Source of the DNA: Rostrohypoxylon terebratum
Taxonomy: Eukaryota > Ascomycota > Sordariomycetes > Xylariales > Hypoxylaceae
Reading direction: 5' to 3'
Assembly (NCBI GenBank): GCA_022497145.1
Contig: MU385951.1
Span: forward strand, 44,654-108,653
Length of the DNA: 64,000 nucleotides
Shown piece by piece: positions 46,984 to 58,762 of the stretch. Position 1 is the first letter of the stretch, and every line of letters begins with the position of its first letter. The notes under the pieces are model-generated. The model was not told the origin of the DNA. It made no database searches and saw only the letters and a list, made by a program, of their open reading frames with translations. The position numbers were made by a program, and so were the translations under genes.

Positions 46984-47461
46984 GACGCATAAACAGAAAA
47001 TATGTAGTAAGGTTCCTCGGATGTGATAAGATGCCCTGCACGTTATTCAAGAGATTAGGAAAATGCAACAATCAAGATCGATCGGTGTAGTTCAAAATGT
47101 CTTGAGAACTATGAATGAAGTTAGTTTACGAGAAAATGGGAATAAAGAAAGAAAGGGAATGTATTAATGAAAACCTTATTACATCCATAGCAATTAACAA
47201 GTTGATGGTTCCTGCAACGCGTGAATTTTAGTGAAGTTCTTAACGCGTCGGTTGTTAGTGCCCCGCTCCTAGTCGCTGTTTCTAGCTAGTACTCCCCGAC
47301 CTTAAATAGTGGGACATTGTATGTATATCCCACATCACACTAAAATTAAGCAATCCTTTGCCTAAAGCTAAAGCTTCTAATGAAGAATTGCAAATACTAA
47401 CATCGTTGAAGATCAATCCCTAACTTTCAATTCTAACACAATACACTGCTATCCGACCAGT
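46984..47461. promoter_or_regulatory. Divergent promoter Rad60-like / LSM6 with paired ACGCGT boxes
   Basis: Two exact ACGCGT hexamers (47217-47222 and 47243-47248), 26 bp apart, about 235-265 bp upstream of the Rad60-like start and 215-245 bp upstream of LSM6. ACGCGT is the MCB element bound by MBF in yeast G1/S promoters, commonly of replication and repair genes. Confidence 0.6.
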
Positions 47462-47849
47462 ATGGAAAACGGCACATCGGCAACTCAAGGCGAGGGCAAG
47501 GATCCATCTGGTTTCCTCTCGGATATCATTGGCAATCCTGTCACCGTTAAATTGAATTCTGGCGTCGTTTACAAGGGTTAGTTCAGATATCTCCTGAATT
47601 ATAGACTTTTATGTTGCCCGGAGCAGTATGCTAACACATACAGGGGAGCTGCAATCTGTTGATGGATACATGAACATTGCGCTAGAAAAGACTGAAGAGT
47701 ATGTGAATGGTGTCAAGAGAAGAACGTACGGAGATGCCTTTGTGAGAGGCAACAACGGTGAGTACATATGATTTATAAAAATGATTGTGAGATTTGTCTA
47801 TTCATACTAATGACTCTTTGCTTTAGTCATGTACATCTCGGCCGACTGA
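47462..47849 (+). CDS. LSM6: U6 snRNA-associated Sm-like protein LSm6
   Basis: Three exons: 47462-47576, 47644-47757 and 47827-47849 (83 aa, as in the family). Sm1 motif: FLSDIIGNPVTVKLNSGVVYKG, ELQSVDGYMNIALEKTEEY. Sm2: AFVRGNNVMYISAD, in which RGNNV is the RNA-contacting loop. LSm6 is part of the LSm2-8 ring on the U6 snRNA 3' oligo(U) tail and of the cytosolic LSm1-7/Pat1 decapping complex. Introns start GTTAGT and GTGAGT; the last exon is 23 bases. The C-terminus matches LSm6 rather than SmF. Confidence 0.95.
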
Positions 47850-48137
47850 TGAAACATGATTCTCACTGTTTCGCGACGGGAGTCTTCTCTGTTCGAGGTT
47901 CTCAACAATCAGTGACGCATGTCATTTCCATGACTTCGCATTTCACGCCTCTCGCCCAGGAATTATGGGTATCAAGGGAGATGGGGGGTTTTATTTATCA
48001 TATACCCACAAGTATAGATCAATCTTAGCATCAAGATCCATGACTACCTATGAAATTCTTGGTTCCTAAGTTCTAGTCAAGGGCACTGCTCTTGTCTCTC
48101 TAGTTACCGGGTGCCTCTTTTGTAACATGAGGCTTTT

Positions 48138-49252
48138 TCATAGTCGATCTGTCCATGTGAAGAACGTAATGCCGTGTATTGCAATTTGACCCTTTTCATT
48201 CTTTTCGACATCATTGCCCTCGAGGACTTCCTTGAAGAATTTATTCCAAGCTTCTCTTTCAGTGCCCTGAAAAAGAGCAATTTGACTCAAGGTATTGAGG
48301 CGCAGCAAAAGTTCCTCCTCGTTGAGCCAAACCGTCCACTTGATGCTATCTTCTCCACGTGGAAGGCTGAATTTAGGCAGGCCATTTGTGAAGGTATCTT
48401 TCAAGACCTGAAGCGGGGTAGTTGGCAATTGTTGCTCAAATACATTTTTCCATTTCTTGCTACACAGTTAGTTTTATCCAGGATTCACTTTCACGTAGCA
48501 ATTACCAACCTGGTGTCTAAATCGAGGAAACCCATCATCTAGTGAGCAGATGAAATCATTCAATTTTTGTTCCCATTTCGTGGTTGATGGCCAGCTCTGA
48601 GGTTTATTGTCTACCCCAGATACTAATTAGAAATCTCCTCGTCCACCGTTTTCTTGCTGTAGTTGAACGAACTTACAGTCTTCAGCGTTCCATATAGCGC
48701 CAAATATAGCACCTGGTCTCAGCACACGGTGAATCTCTTTCAATGCTTCCGGGGTAGCAAACCTTGATGCATTCGTAATGTCAGTACAAACAGCCACGAC
48801 TCTTAGACTTGACCATATAGCTTACCAGTGGAATGCCTACATAATTAACGTTAGCACCAACGAGGTCTGCAGTATAGCAGCTACCAACTCACTTGAGCAG
48901 CAACACAGGCATCACCCCATTCATCATCAACTGGCATCTTATCAGCCTTGCCATCGATCACTTCAACACCAAGCAAGTTCTTTTGCACAAGCTTATCCCT
49001 CATAGTGTAGTGGGGCTCGATCGCTTTTATAACAAACCCCTCAGGTCGCTGGGCCACAAGCTCTGTAAATTTGCCGGTCCCCGAGGCAATTTCGACGATT
49101 TTAGCACCAGGTTGTTGTGCGATCTTCAAATTTGACAGGAATTTCTCCAGAGCTTCTGAGGGGTAAGAAGGACGATATGCGTCATATGAAGCAGCGTCTT
49201 TGAACCCTTCTTCCGCCGCTTCTGGGAGACTGCTGTTGTTCGGGGACGTCAT
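48138..49252 (-). CDS. SAM-dependent methyltransferase (class I, type 11-like)
   Basis: Five exons: 49252-48893, 48836-48826, 48762-48677, 48622-48510 and 48455-48138 (295 aa). Exon 2 is an 11-base micro-exon that completes AAQAFHWF; skipping it would break the frame. Motif I is KIVEIASGTGKFTELV, the acidic ribose-binding residue sits in KAIEPHYTMRDKL, motif II/III is GKADKMPVDDEWGDACVAAQ, and EALKEIHRVLRPGAIFGAIWN is the post-motif strand. N-terminal AAEEGFKDAASYDAYRPSYP is typical of fungal Crg1/trans-aconitate-methyltransferase-like enzymes on small molecules. Cytosolic. Substrate unknown. It overlaps no neighbour and is convergent with LSM6 (288 bp). Confidence 0.88.
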
Positions 49253-50771
49253 TTTTTTTGAAATTAGCTAGAAAGTCCTAGTGGAAGTATGAGGAGACGA
49301 AATCTTGGGACAATATTGGAATTCTAGAAGGTTGATATTGACATAACCAAAGCAATCGCTTTGTGGTTGCCTCTTTAGCTCTTTACAGTATGATCGGCGA
49401 TAGGTACCCACAATCAATATGTTCCAATTTTATCTAGGGTCAGTGCGTCAATCTAGATAAGCGGGAGTAGCCCTACGCTAATACTCCTAATACTCCTAAA
49501 ATATCCGGTAAATAATAGCCAAGTTAGGTAAGTATTAGCCGATGCGGTGTATCATTGTCGGTTACCCTCATATATGTAGAACTCGTAAAAACCTGTTTCG
49601 AGGTAAGACGGCTATTATTATCATTACCAAAACAAACACCGTGTCTCACAATTCAGTGTTGCATACGATGAATGATACATTAAATCGTGAATTGAACCCA
49701 GGGAATTGGATCTAGACACAACATGCATATGGATAGTATGTTTGTTTTATGGGTTACTCAGATCTTGGATCGTCGCCAAATTTTTACATAATGGGTGGTC
49801 GAAGGATCGCGCTTGCGCTTTCCATCTTGCAGGGGCTACATTCAGATTGGATACACTACACCTGCCATTATCCATAACGTGGAGGATTACCTAACACAAA
49901 ACTTTGATATATATAAACCTATGCATGGATGTGAGGTCGCACAACAGCAAGCTGACTTTTCTAGCTCCCTCACATCCAATTGTCACATCGACGCAATTGC
50001 TTAAAAATGTAAGACCCCCTAGCTTCCAGGGGCTTTTATGACCCCCCATCAAAAAGGACCACGCTTTAAAATAGGTACTAATAGGTAGGTTCCATGTTGC
50101 TACAGACTACAGTAGCCGGGTTGCCGAGGTGGGAACCTGCGCGCTTCCAACACAACCTACCTAGCAAACCTAGCAGACCTAGCAGACCTGGCAGACACCT
50201 AGAACCTCTTGGTAATACGAATAGGTATGGATGGATTCTATTTCAATCCAACCGCGTAAGTTGCGTACGTTGCACACGTACGCAAGGAGTGCGCCAAACT
50301 GCGCCAAACCCCCCTTGATTCCCCTTGATTCCAAGTTTTGCAAGTTTGAGGGCATCACTTTTCTTGCTTATTCCTTAATATCCTTTACTACACATTCTTT
50401 ACTCCTTATTCCTTATTCCTTATTCTTTATTCCTTATTCATTACTCCATATGCTGTATTCCATATTCTAGATTCTATACCCTATTCAATGCTATCCTAAT
50501 TCTTCATCAATTCCTAAGGTTCATAATTCTTTTCATCGTTCTGCATCAATTCCTCCAAAGTAGTTCGTATCCATTGGTATAGTAGGTACCTATTAGTAGG
50601 TTACCGTTAAAACCCTCATGAGCTTTTCTCTTTGTTCCAAACCGCCTTACTCTGACCGAGGTCGAAGGAGACCACTGTCGTTCATTTCGAGAATGTCATG
50701 ACCTCTTCATAATCCGACTCACCTCCGTTTTCTTTTTTTTCTCTTAGAGCTCTTTCCTTTTCTCTCTCTAG
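49253..50771. other. Divergent intergenic region between methyltransferase and GT69 genes
   Basis: No gene. The right third is strongly pyrimidine-rich, including five CCTTATT-type heptamers (50404-50438) and a CT-rich leader directly ahead of the GT69 start codon. TAGGTACCTA-type motifs occur at 50074-50090 and 50580-50600. Confidence 0.55.
50404..50438 (+). repeat. Tandem heptamers CCTTATT x5
   Basis: Five 7-bp units, four exact and one CTTTATT. Confidence 0.9.
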
Positions 50772-52108
50772 ATGGCTCTCAAATACCGCCGCTTCAGGCG
50801 TAATTATTTACGCCCCCTGCTCCTTGTCCTATTCTTCCTATTCGCCATCGATTCCGTGTCCCTCGTGCGCCGTCGTCCTAATACCTATCGAGCGAACCTC
50901 AACAACATTGACCGACGATCACACACTGCTCCATCAAGAAACACCACCGTTTTTATCGCATCGGTGCATCGGAATACGGAACTGATACAGAGGTCGTCAT
51001 GGAATCAAGCCGTTCTAGATTTAGTCGATTACTTGGGTCCTGAAAATGTTCACGTGTCGGCCGTTGAATCGGGTTCGCAAGAGGGGACGAAGGAGGCGTT
51101 GATGGATCTAAAGGTGGAGCTCGACAAGAGATCTGCTTCAAGTACAATCAACTTAGGCCTAACGGTATGGGAACAGTTGGAAGAAATCGATTCAAGGCCA
51201 CCGCCCGGTTCGCGGGAGCCCGGGTGGATATGGAACGTTGCCCAAAGTCAGTTTGAGTTGCGTCGCATACCATACCTTGCCAAGGTTCGCAACCAAGCCA
51301 TGGAACCGCTCAAGCAGTTGCAGAACGAGGGGAGAAAGTTTGACAAGGTCCTTTGGCTGAACGATGTCGTATTTGACGTAAGACTCTCGGACCTTCACGT
51401 TATTAACAAACGTGTCTAGAACCATCAAACCACTAACGCAGAATAATCTAGACCGAGGACATCGTCACGCTATTCAATACTCGAGGTGGTGACTATGCAG
51501 CCGCTTGTTCTATGGACTACAAGGTATCGCCTCTGTATTATGACACTTTTGCCCTGCGAGACGATATGGGCCTGAAAACGAGATCACTTCATTGGCCGTG
51601 GTTCCAATCTCCTACCTCGAGAGCGTCGGCCGAGCAAAATGCACCTGTTCGCGTGAAATCGTGCTGGAATGGAATCGTAGTCTTCGATTCGGCGCCCTTC
51701 TACGCCAACCCGCCGCTAGAGTTTCGCGGTATCGATGACACTTTAGCTGATTTACATCTGGAGGGTTCGGAGTGCTGTCTGATACATGCAGATAATTATC
51801 TCACATCTGAGAAAGGTGTATGGCTCAATCCAAACGTCCGCGTTGCCTATGGTGTCAATACGTACTACTATATCAGGACGGACCGGTTCCCCAACCCATT
51901 TTGGACCGTAGTGGGAGCTTGGGTCAACCGACTTTACAGCTGGCATGTCGATATTCAGAGTCGGCTTGAAAACCGGGTGGTCCGGAGTAGGATAGAACAA
52001 TGGCAGTTGGAAACTCCAGACGGAGATAAGCCACGATACGAGCCTGGAGAATCGTGTCTCATCAATGAGATGCAAATAATGTGGTCGAACGGATGGAAAC
52101 ACCTATGA
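50772..52108 (+). CDS. GT69 alpha-1,3-mannosyltransferase-like (CMT1/CAP59 family)
   Basis: Two exons, 50772-51377 and 51452-52108 (420 aa). Type II topology: a short basic tail (KYRRFRRNYLRP), one TM (LLLVLFFLFAIDSV), then a lumenal domain. Family marks: NTTVFIASVHRNTELI, LVDYLGPENVHVSAVESGS, KVRNQAMEPL, FDKVLWLNDVVFD (the metal-binding DxD-like strand), ACSMDYKVSPLYYDTFALRD and VKSCWNGIVVFDSAPFY. Characterised relatives in Cryptococcus (CMT1, CAP59/60) build capsule or cell-wall mannans; in ascomycetes the family is Golgi-located and linked to cell-wall glycans. Residues up to the C-terminal MWSNGWKHL are complete. The intron falls directly after the DxxFD strand. Donor specificity is inferred from family only. 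Confidence 0.92.
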
Positions 52109-52622
52109 TAGAGATATTTGGGATAGACAAAACGAGGTCGGCCGGCAGGAAAAGGCTTATAAAATACCCAAATTTTAATTGTTGCATGAATCTTGATTCC
52201 TTCACTGCCATCTTAGCGGCTTAATGTGGAACTTGAAACTGAATTAGCCTCATCGAGATACGCAGCAGGTCAATTGATTGAGATATCAATGAGGGATGAA
52301 ATACTTGTTTCGCTCAAATATAGCTGCTAGTAGGGTATATATACCATTGTAATCTGCTCCGTCATCTAGCATGATAATTGTTTACCTGCCCACCACGGCA
52401 CGTGCTCTATCAATGCGAGCCTGTATCCTTACTGTCCACCAGAAAATGCATGGAATGTACACCTCGACGTAATATTGTATATCCAAACCCCGAGAAACCA
52501 ATAAATCAACACAAAACGCCTTTGTACATCGTGATATGACCGCAACGAAGCTACCGCACGCTTTTTCACAACTCAGACACACCAGCCCCTGGCACGGTTC
52601 ACCCTTGCACCTAGCAGTTAGG
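52109..52622. other. Convergent 3' region
   Basis: Between GT69 (+) and PXMP4-like (-) stops; no feature recognised. Confidence 0.45.
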
Positions 52623-53357
52623 CTATTTGTTATGCCAGATAAGCGTCCTCAGCCCATCCCAGTTGTCGGACTGTTGGTAGATGTACGTCATGCTGTTCCG
52701 GAGCGAGGACTGCAGCTCCTCGGGATGGTACCGGAACAAGTGCATGACGGCGCCCCACGACGCCGCCGCGAACACGGGCCACGCATAGTGCGATATCTTC
52801 TCAGATATGTCGGGCCGCGATATAAACGGCAGGCCGCCCGCGAAGCCTTCTGACAAGCCCTCCGCCGCAGCCGCGGGCTTGACGGCCAGCCGCGCCAGCG
52901 CGAGGACCACGCGCGCGAACACGTACACCACGATCTGCATGCTGACGCTGTTGATCTTGCCGCTGCGCTTCTCCCGGCCCCCGAAGACCGCGTACCCGCC
53001 GACGAGCCCCGCGAGCAGCGTGTCGTACCTGCCTTCCTTGCCGGGCGTCGCGCCCCAGTGCTTCAGCAGGTAGCACACGAGCTTGTAGGTGACGGCGAAG
53101 CGGGCGAGGTTCTGCGCGTGCGTGCGCGTCGCGTGGTAGACGTGGGAGGCTTTCTGCCGGAACGTGCCGGATCCGAAGAGGAACACTATGACGAGCGCGT
53201 GCGGAAACCGCACTTTGGCGCCGTAGACGGCGCCGTTACGCGCGGCTTTCACGATCGCGAAGAGGTCGTGGTAGGTTGGGTCCATTATTATGCGCTCGAT
53301 GGCTGCTTTGGCGGCTTCGAGGGCCGTCGGGCCTGGGGGTGGGATTTGTGAGGACAT
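52623..53357 (-). CDS. Peroxisomal membrane protein 4 (PXMP4/PMP24)-like, Tim17 superfamily
   Basis: Single exon, 244 aa from the ATG at 53357; the frame is open 27 codons further but that part is Pro/Leu/Arg repeats and less likely. Conserved pieces: LFAIVKAARNGAVYGAKVRFPHALV, FLFGSGTFRQKASHVYHATRTHAQNL and FISRPDISEKISHYAWPVFAAASWG. Several amphipathic and hydrophobic helices with small residues (LLAGLVGGYAVFGG) fit the Tim17/22/23/PMP24 fold. PXMP4 sits in the peroxisomal membrane; its role is unclear, and loss of fungal homologues has been linked to peroxisome function rather than import. The gene is locally GC-rich (about 52740-53300), unlike its flanks, probably codon bias. Confidence 0.88.
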   Translation of the reverse strand: MSSQIPPPGPTALEAAKAAIERIIMDPTYHDLFAIVKAARNGAVYGAKVRFPHALVIVFLFGSGTFRQKASHVYHATRTHAQNLARFAVTYKLVCYLLKHWGATPGKEGRYDTLLAGLVGGYAVFGGREKRSGKINSVSMQIVVYVFARVVLALARLAVKPAAAAEGLSEGFAGGLPFISRPDISEKISHYAWPVFAAASWGAVMHLFRYHPEELQSSLRNSMTYIYQQSDNWDGLRTLIWHNK

Positions 53358-55592
53358 TTTGGCGATGGTTGCGGGAGTTCGGGGTTGGAGAGGGAGAGGG
53401 AGAGGGAGGCGGAGAATAGGGAGGCGTTTGCGTCGCAATGAGAGCGGCGTTGTCGTCGAGACTTGGTGTGTTTAGAAGCGTCACCGGATCATTGATATTA
53501 TCTGAGCAGTTCAATCGTTCAATCGGCTGCCAGGTGATAGTTGCTACAATGCCCGTGTAAAATAGGAGAAGTTCATTTTTTTTTTTTCCGTTAAAAGATT
53601 GGAAGGATGGAATAAAGCTGACGTTTCTTTTTATCGGCCTCGGCAAGTGGCACATGTTGTTTTCTCGGCTTAAAACAAAGCTTGGAGCCGGGATTTCAGG
53701 GATTCAAGGATGCGCTATTAGCGGGTCCCCTACAGCTATGACGCAGCGTAACTCGTCCCTGCCAGCTACCCCCTTCACGAATTGGAGCTCTGCAATTGAT
53801 TCAATTGGGGTATGCGACCTACGATCGTTTTGCATGTGATCGCGATCCCGATCTTGCAAGAGTCGCATTGGAATTAAGCCTGCCAATTATACTACGTAGA
53901 ATTGTTTACATATTACCTATATTTATGAAACTTAGCATCTAGCCATTAATAGATATAAGCTTAAATTGAAGCAGAGCTTAGCACTAATACACAGAACCTT
54001 CAAAGTCGCCCTTCCTGCCACTGCCACATGATACAGCAAGCAGCATCAAGCTCCTTGAAACATTAGTGAGAAGATAGGTATGGATTTTGGTGGACCTTGA
54101 AGACTCTAGCATCATCCATTAGGTAGGTAACTCAGAAGAACTGTTGTAATAATTCATATGATAACCGAGTTCTTTTCTTCCATTTTTTTTAAAAAAGACC
54201 TCCTAAGTATAAAACGAGACGCAGATAAATTCCAAGGTCGAAATTACTCACCACAAATTCTCATAATTATAGCGCCTGGCAGCATCAGGCTTCCCTAGCT
54301 TCGCGGCCATAATTCCACTATGTTATAACACAGTGACTGAGCCCTGTTAATAGTGACGATAAAAGCCAACTATAGCCAGTATTACAGCGCGTTAGCCCTT
54401 ATACCCTCGCTGGGTACCTACTAGGTTAGGTACCTAACCAGCCTGGAACATGGCACAATAAGAATCATCAGGCCTTTGCCGCCTACTTCTATTGATCCCT
54501 AATTATTCAGCAATAAGACTTCTAGGTAGAAAGTCGACCCAGTTAGCCGCAGTCATTGAAGGAACGACTATATGTAGCTTTATAGGCATGGCTTTTTATC
54601 CATGAATCTGGGGAACCTTGCTGCACAGCCCTTCGATCTACAATACAGAAGGGCGTGATGGTGAGCTAATTATAGCATAAACGTGTCAAGTGCTTATTGC
54701 TAGCTATTTGGGATCCCTAGCGGCCCTCCCACCGCTGATTGGTACCTATTACTAATTAGAAAAAAGTATAGGTACTTTTGTTAAACTCATAAATTACGGG
54801 GTATCCTGGGGGTATCATGGATAAAGACCAGCACTTAGTTAAGTCCGATATCATCGATGACAAATCCTATAATTCCGTTTGATGAGGTTGTCTGGGCTCC
54901 ATGTTGCTGGCGATCTACGGAAAGGACTTGAGTTTTCTTACCTACCTAGTTAGGTCCTAGGTAACGTCGACATTATCGACGCTATGAAAGAGACTCGCAT
55001 TATGAACCTGAAATAAATAAATGACTTCTAACCGAGTACTAGTTTCCATGATAATCTAGAGATTATACCAGCGAGTAAATGTATTGTAAAGTGTTTCGAG
55101 GTTATTGTGGGAGATCATCCAATGACGAAGCTCTTGGCTACCGTTTTAGGCAATGCAGATCTCTCAACTCAATGAGGTCGGTACCCACAGAGGGTCAACT
55201 AGGACGAAGCACTGCCATTCAGCTTGTATTCATAGCCCTCTACGATTGGATGTCCTTGCGGAGCCTTGTTATAGGGCTGTAGGGCTATGAGTCCTAGATA
55301 CACAAATAGACCTAAGTCCTAGGTTGCCAAGAGCTACCAGCAATGGGACTGATGGACACCATCATAGGTTGTGAACCTCTGAGTCGGAGATAGGGCCACA
55401 TTTGTAGACTGCTGGGTAGAGGCATATGCATATGCCTGATGGCTGGCTTCAGGTACCCATCATGGGGTATATAACATACAGGAAAACGCCTTGAGATGAT
55501 GTAGAAATCATGTTCTACACTGCTTGATCTCTTCATCGAGTTTCCTAGTATCGTTTCCCCTTGTTTCCTTTTTTGTTTCGGTAACTTTCGTC
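53358..55592. other. Gene-poor intergenic region
   Basis: About 2.2 kb with no supported gene. Contains GGTACCTACTAGGTTAGGTACC-type palindromes at about 54412-54435 and ACCTACCTAGTTAGGTCCTAGGTAAC at 54940-54965, plus small GCCCTTC/GAAGGGC inverted arms at 54628-54654. The region in frame just before the M13 gene (55524-55592) encodes a hydrophobic stretch but has no ATG. Confidence 0.5.
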
Positions 55593-58083
55593 ATGTACAC
55601 AACGAATTCCTCCGTCTGTCTTACAGACGTGTGTATCAAGGCCTCATCCACCTTATACTCTAACCTAAGCCCCAACTTTCAGAACATCGACCCATGTACC
55701 AACTTCGAAGAATGTATGCGTCTGAAATTCCCCCTGAAATTCCCCAGAAGCTATCTGTTCGTAAAATATTGCTAATTCTAGTTCACAGTGATCTGTGGTG
55801 GTTTCAAGCAACGTTATGCATTATCAGAGATAGCATCTACTTTCAATGAAGCCACCTTACTGACAGACACAAATTATATCTTCATGAAGAATATTCTTGA
55901 GGCACCGTTCGATGCGTCTTTGGTGGGAAAGCCTCAGAAAGAACCTACCGATAGTATAACTAGCTAATCAGCTACATAGGGTTCAAATCCTTCAGTGGAT
56001 GAAATGAATTTTGAGAAGCTGGTCAAGGGGTACAACACATGTCTCAACACAACTGCAATCACTGAGCTCGGCGTCCAACCGTTGGTGACGTTCCTCGATA
56101 ACATTACCGAAACATTTCCTGTTACGGCGTCAGAATTCAAAAGTAACCAGACTTTTGGACCGAGCGATTATAAGTCGTTCAGTGAGACCGTTGCCCACCT
56201 ATTCCAATATGGAATCTCACCCTTCTTTACGTTAAGCACCATTCTCGATCCATTTAACCCAGTATGACTTCTCACTCTGTCGCTCTTAAGAGTCTTGCTA
56301 ATTTGTCAGGATACTTATATCCCGGTCATCTATCCTGCTGGCCCCTTAATCGGAGCATCCGTCTTTGCGGATAACGAGACACTGGCAGCGTATGAGAAGG
56401 TGGTGGCGCAAACATTTGCCAAGATTTTGCCCACAGACGAGTCGCGATCTGCCGCCGAAGAATTGGCCCACGAGGTAGTAGAGCTTGAGGCCAATGTCAT
56501 CTCGCTACAGGTCAATACTGTCTTGACGGTATGTGGACGGGATGTGGATGGCATCATTCCCCTTGCGTAGATTAGAGATGCTGTTACTGACTAGGTAATA
56601 GGATATGGTGAATATTATGACCATAGATAACGCCACTCAGCTAGCTCCCGCTTTCAACTTCGCCTCGATAGTCAAGTCTATCATACCCTCGCCGGTGAAT
56701 CGGACATCCTTTCCCCATCCAGAATATTCTGGGTTGATTTCAAAAATCTTGTCGAACTCCACCAGGCCAGCGATTCAAGCGTATTTCTTCTGGCAGGCGA
56801 TTCTTGCCTTCAAAGACTCTCTTGATGGACCGGAACTAGAACCTCTCAATGAATTGGTAGACACCCTCAAGGGAAATGTAATGATACCCCTCACTTATAT
56901 TCGTATTATCATGTCAAGATTCTAATACTTCGTTAGGACCCTAGTCATAGACCTGTACGGTGGAAGACTTGCATGAGCGTTGTGAACAAGGAGATGGCCT
57001 GGCTTCTTAGCAAGCCATTCGTGGACGTTAAATACACGGATGCCGCCGAAAAGACCCTGAGGGAAATGGTGACCAGGATTCAAAACCGCCTCGCGAGGAA
57101 CATCGGCAACATCGACTGGATGACAGAAAGAGTGAAGGTGCTTGCTAAGAACAAGGTTGAAGCTATCACTCCGAAACTTGGCTATCCGCGGGCAGTAAGT
57201 ACACCTATCAAAACCGTACTGCATCAGATAAAGCCCGGCATTCTAACAATCAATGCAGACACCCAACTTAGACGATTCCGAAGCACTTCGTGATTACTAC
57301 GCCGATTTCCAAGTTACGGATTCGTATTTCGCCAACACCGTCTCGTACGCGAAATGGTTTGCCAGGCGGACTGCCCTCCTGGTCGGCACCAAGCGTGATG
57401 ACAAGGCATTCCCCCAGCCCCTCTCTGAAGGAGACATGAGCTCGTCCTTAACGATCAATGCCTTCTACGTCGCGAACGAGAACTCGATATCCATCATCGC
57501 CGGTACCCTACAGCAGCTGCTCTTCGACCCAGGTCTACCCGCGTACCTGAATTATGGCGCACTCGGCACCGTCATCGGCCACGAGTTCACGCACTCTCTG
57601 GATAATAATGGACGGTTATGGGATAAGAATGGCGCCTTCTCAAACGAGTGGGATGACGAATCAATCGCCGGTTTCGAAAATCGCACCCAATGTCTAATCC
57701 AGCAAGTCAACAGCGACAACATAACGCTCAGCACGGGCGAACAACTCCCTGTCGACGGGACCCTAACCCTCGGCGAGAACATCGCAGACACGGGCGGCAT
57801 CAACACCGCATTCGACGCGTGGCAGGACAAGCGACAGGAGGACCCCACGTCCAACTTCGACTTGCCTGGTACGGTCGGCCAGTTCACACACGAACAGCTA
57901 TTCTACGTGGCGGCGGGGCAGTTCTTCTGCGACAAGTCGAGCGATAAAACTAAGGAATCGCTACTGACGGGGGATGTGCACTCGCCGAATGCCGTGCGCA
58001 TCAAGAGCATGATGGAGAACTCGCGCGGGTTCAGGGGGGCATTTAATTGCCCCGTCAAGGAGCCCACGTGTGTGATATACTGA
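55593..58083 (+). CDS. Neprilysin/ECE-type metallopeptidase (M13)
   Basis: Seven exons: 55593-55713, 55789-55922, 55980-56261, 56310-56528, 56602-56877, 56937-57194 and 57259-58083 (about 704 aa). The boundary after exon 2 is uncertain; a GTATAA donor at 55954 with acceptor 55995 is the alternative. It starts SVCLTDVCIKASSTLYSNLS, then NIDPCTNF and LICGGF, the Cys-bearing entry of M13. The catalytic site is VIGHEFTHSLD (HExxH), with GENIADTGG supplying the third zinc ligand Glu and the Asp, and NAFY the substrate-binding strand. It ends PTCVIY, replacing the usual C-terminal CxxW. Many N-glycosylation sequons fit an extracellular or secretory enzyme that trims peptides. The usual N-terminal anchor is missing from this model. 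Confidence 0.88.
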
Positions 58084-58762
58084 GGAGGTTGGGCATGAGT
58101 TATATCTTCAAAAAACTAATTTTAGAACATACCTATGACTGAACAGATGTATATACCTAATGTTACGCAGATATGAATGAGATTTTACGTACCTATCTAT
58201 TCGAAATGGTGTCGGCTGCAAGCCCCGAGCGATGGTGACCTCCTATATCAGATATGATACAATTATCTGCAGCCACTATCCCACCCCGTGTCTCAACTTC
58301 CAGATAGTCCGGGTGCACCATCCGGCGGAGATGGGGTTCTACGGGTCATGTTCCGTCGCCTTATGAAGAAAGGACCCACGTAGGCAATACTGACTAGGAT
58401 CTTTCGGGTTATCCGGTGTGCGTCTAGTACAGAGCAATGGCGCTCCTCCCGGGTGGCGCTCCTCACAAGTAGTACTAAGTAAGCCAATTAATCTTGGTGT
58501 TTCCACGGTAATGATTTGAGGCGTTGATAATGGTCACATAGATGACACCACACTTCACCTGCTCATTCTAAAAATAGCCCCCAGCCCCCTTAAGGCTTAG
58601 GTATTTTACGATTCCACGATAGATGAATCGATCAAGGTTATTCATTTTCAGTAGAATACCGGTTTTCCCTAACATGTAATAAATATGCCATTATGCAACT
58701 TTTTCACTAAAGTATCGAGACTAGATACCCCTAGATTTCACTTAACGTGCATATCTACCCGG
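58084..58762. other. Convergent 3' region
   Basis: Between M13 (+) and FAH-family (-) genes. No gene or structured repeat recognised. Confidence 0.45.

Noticed and set aside
53358..53438. Upstream start for the PXMP4-like protein at 53438.
   Set aside because: The added residues are a Leu-Pro/Arg low-complexity run from a GGAGAG-type repeat; the conserved part begins after the ATG at 53357.
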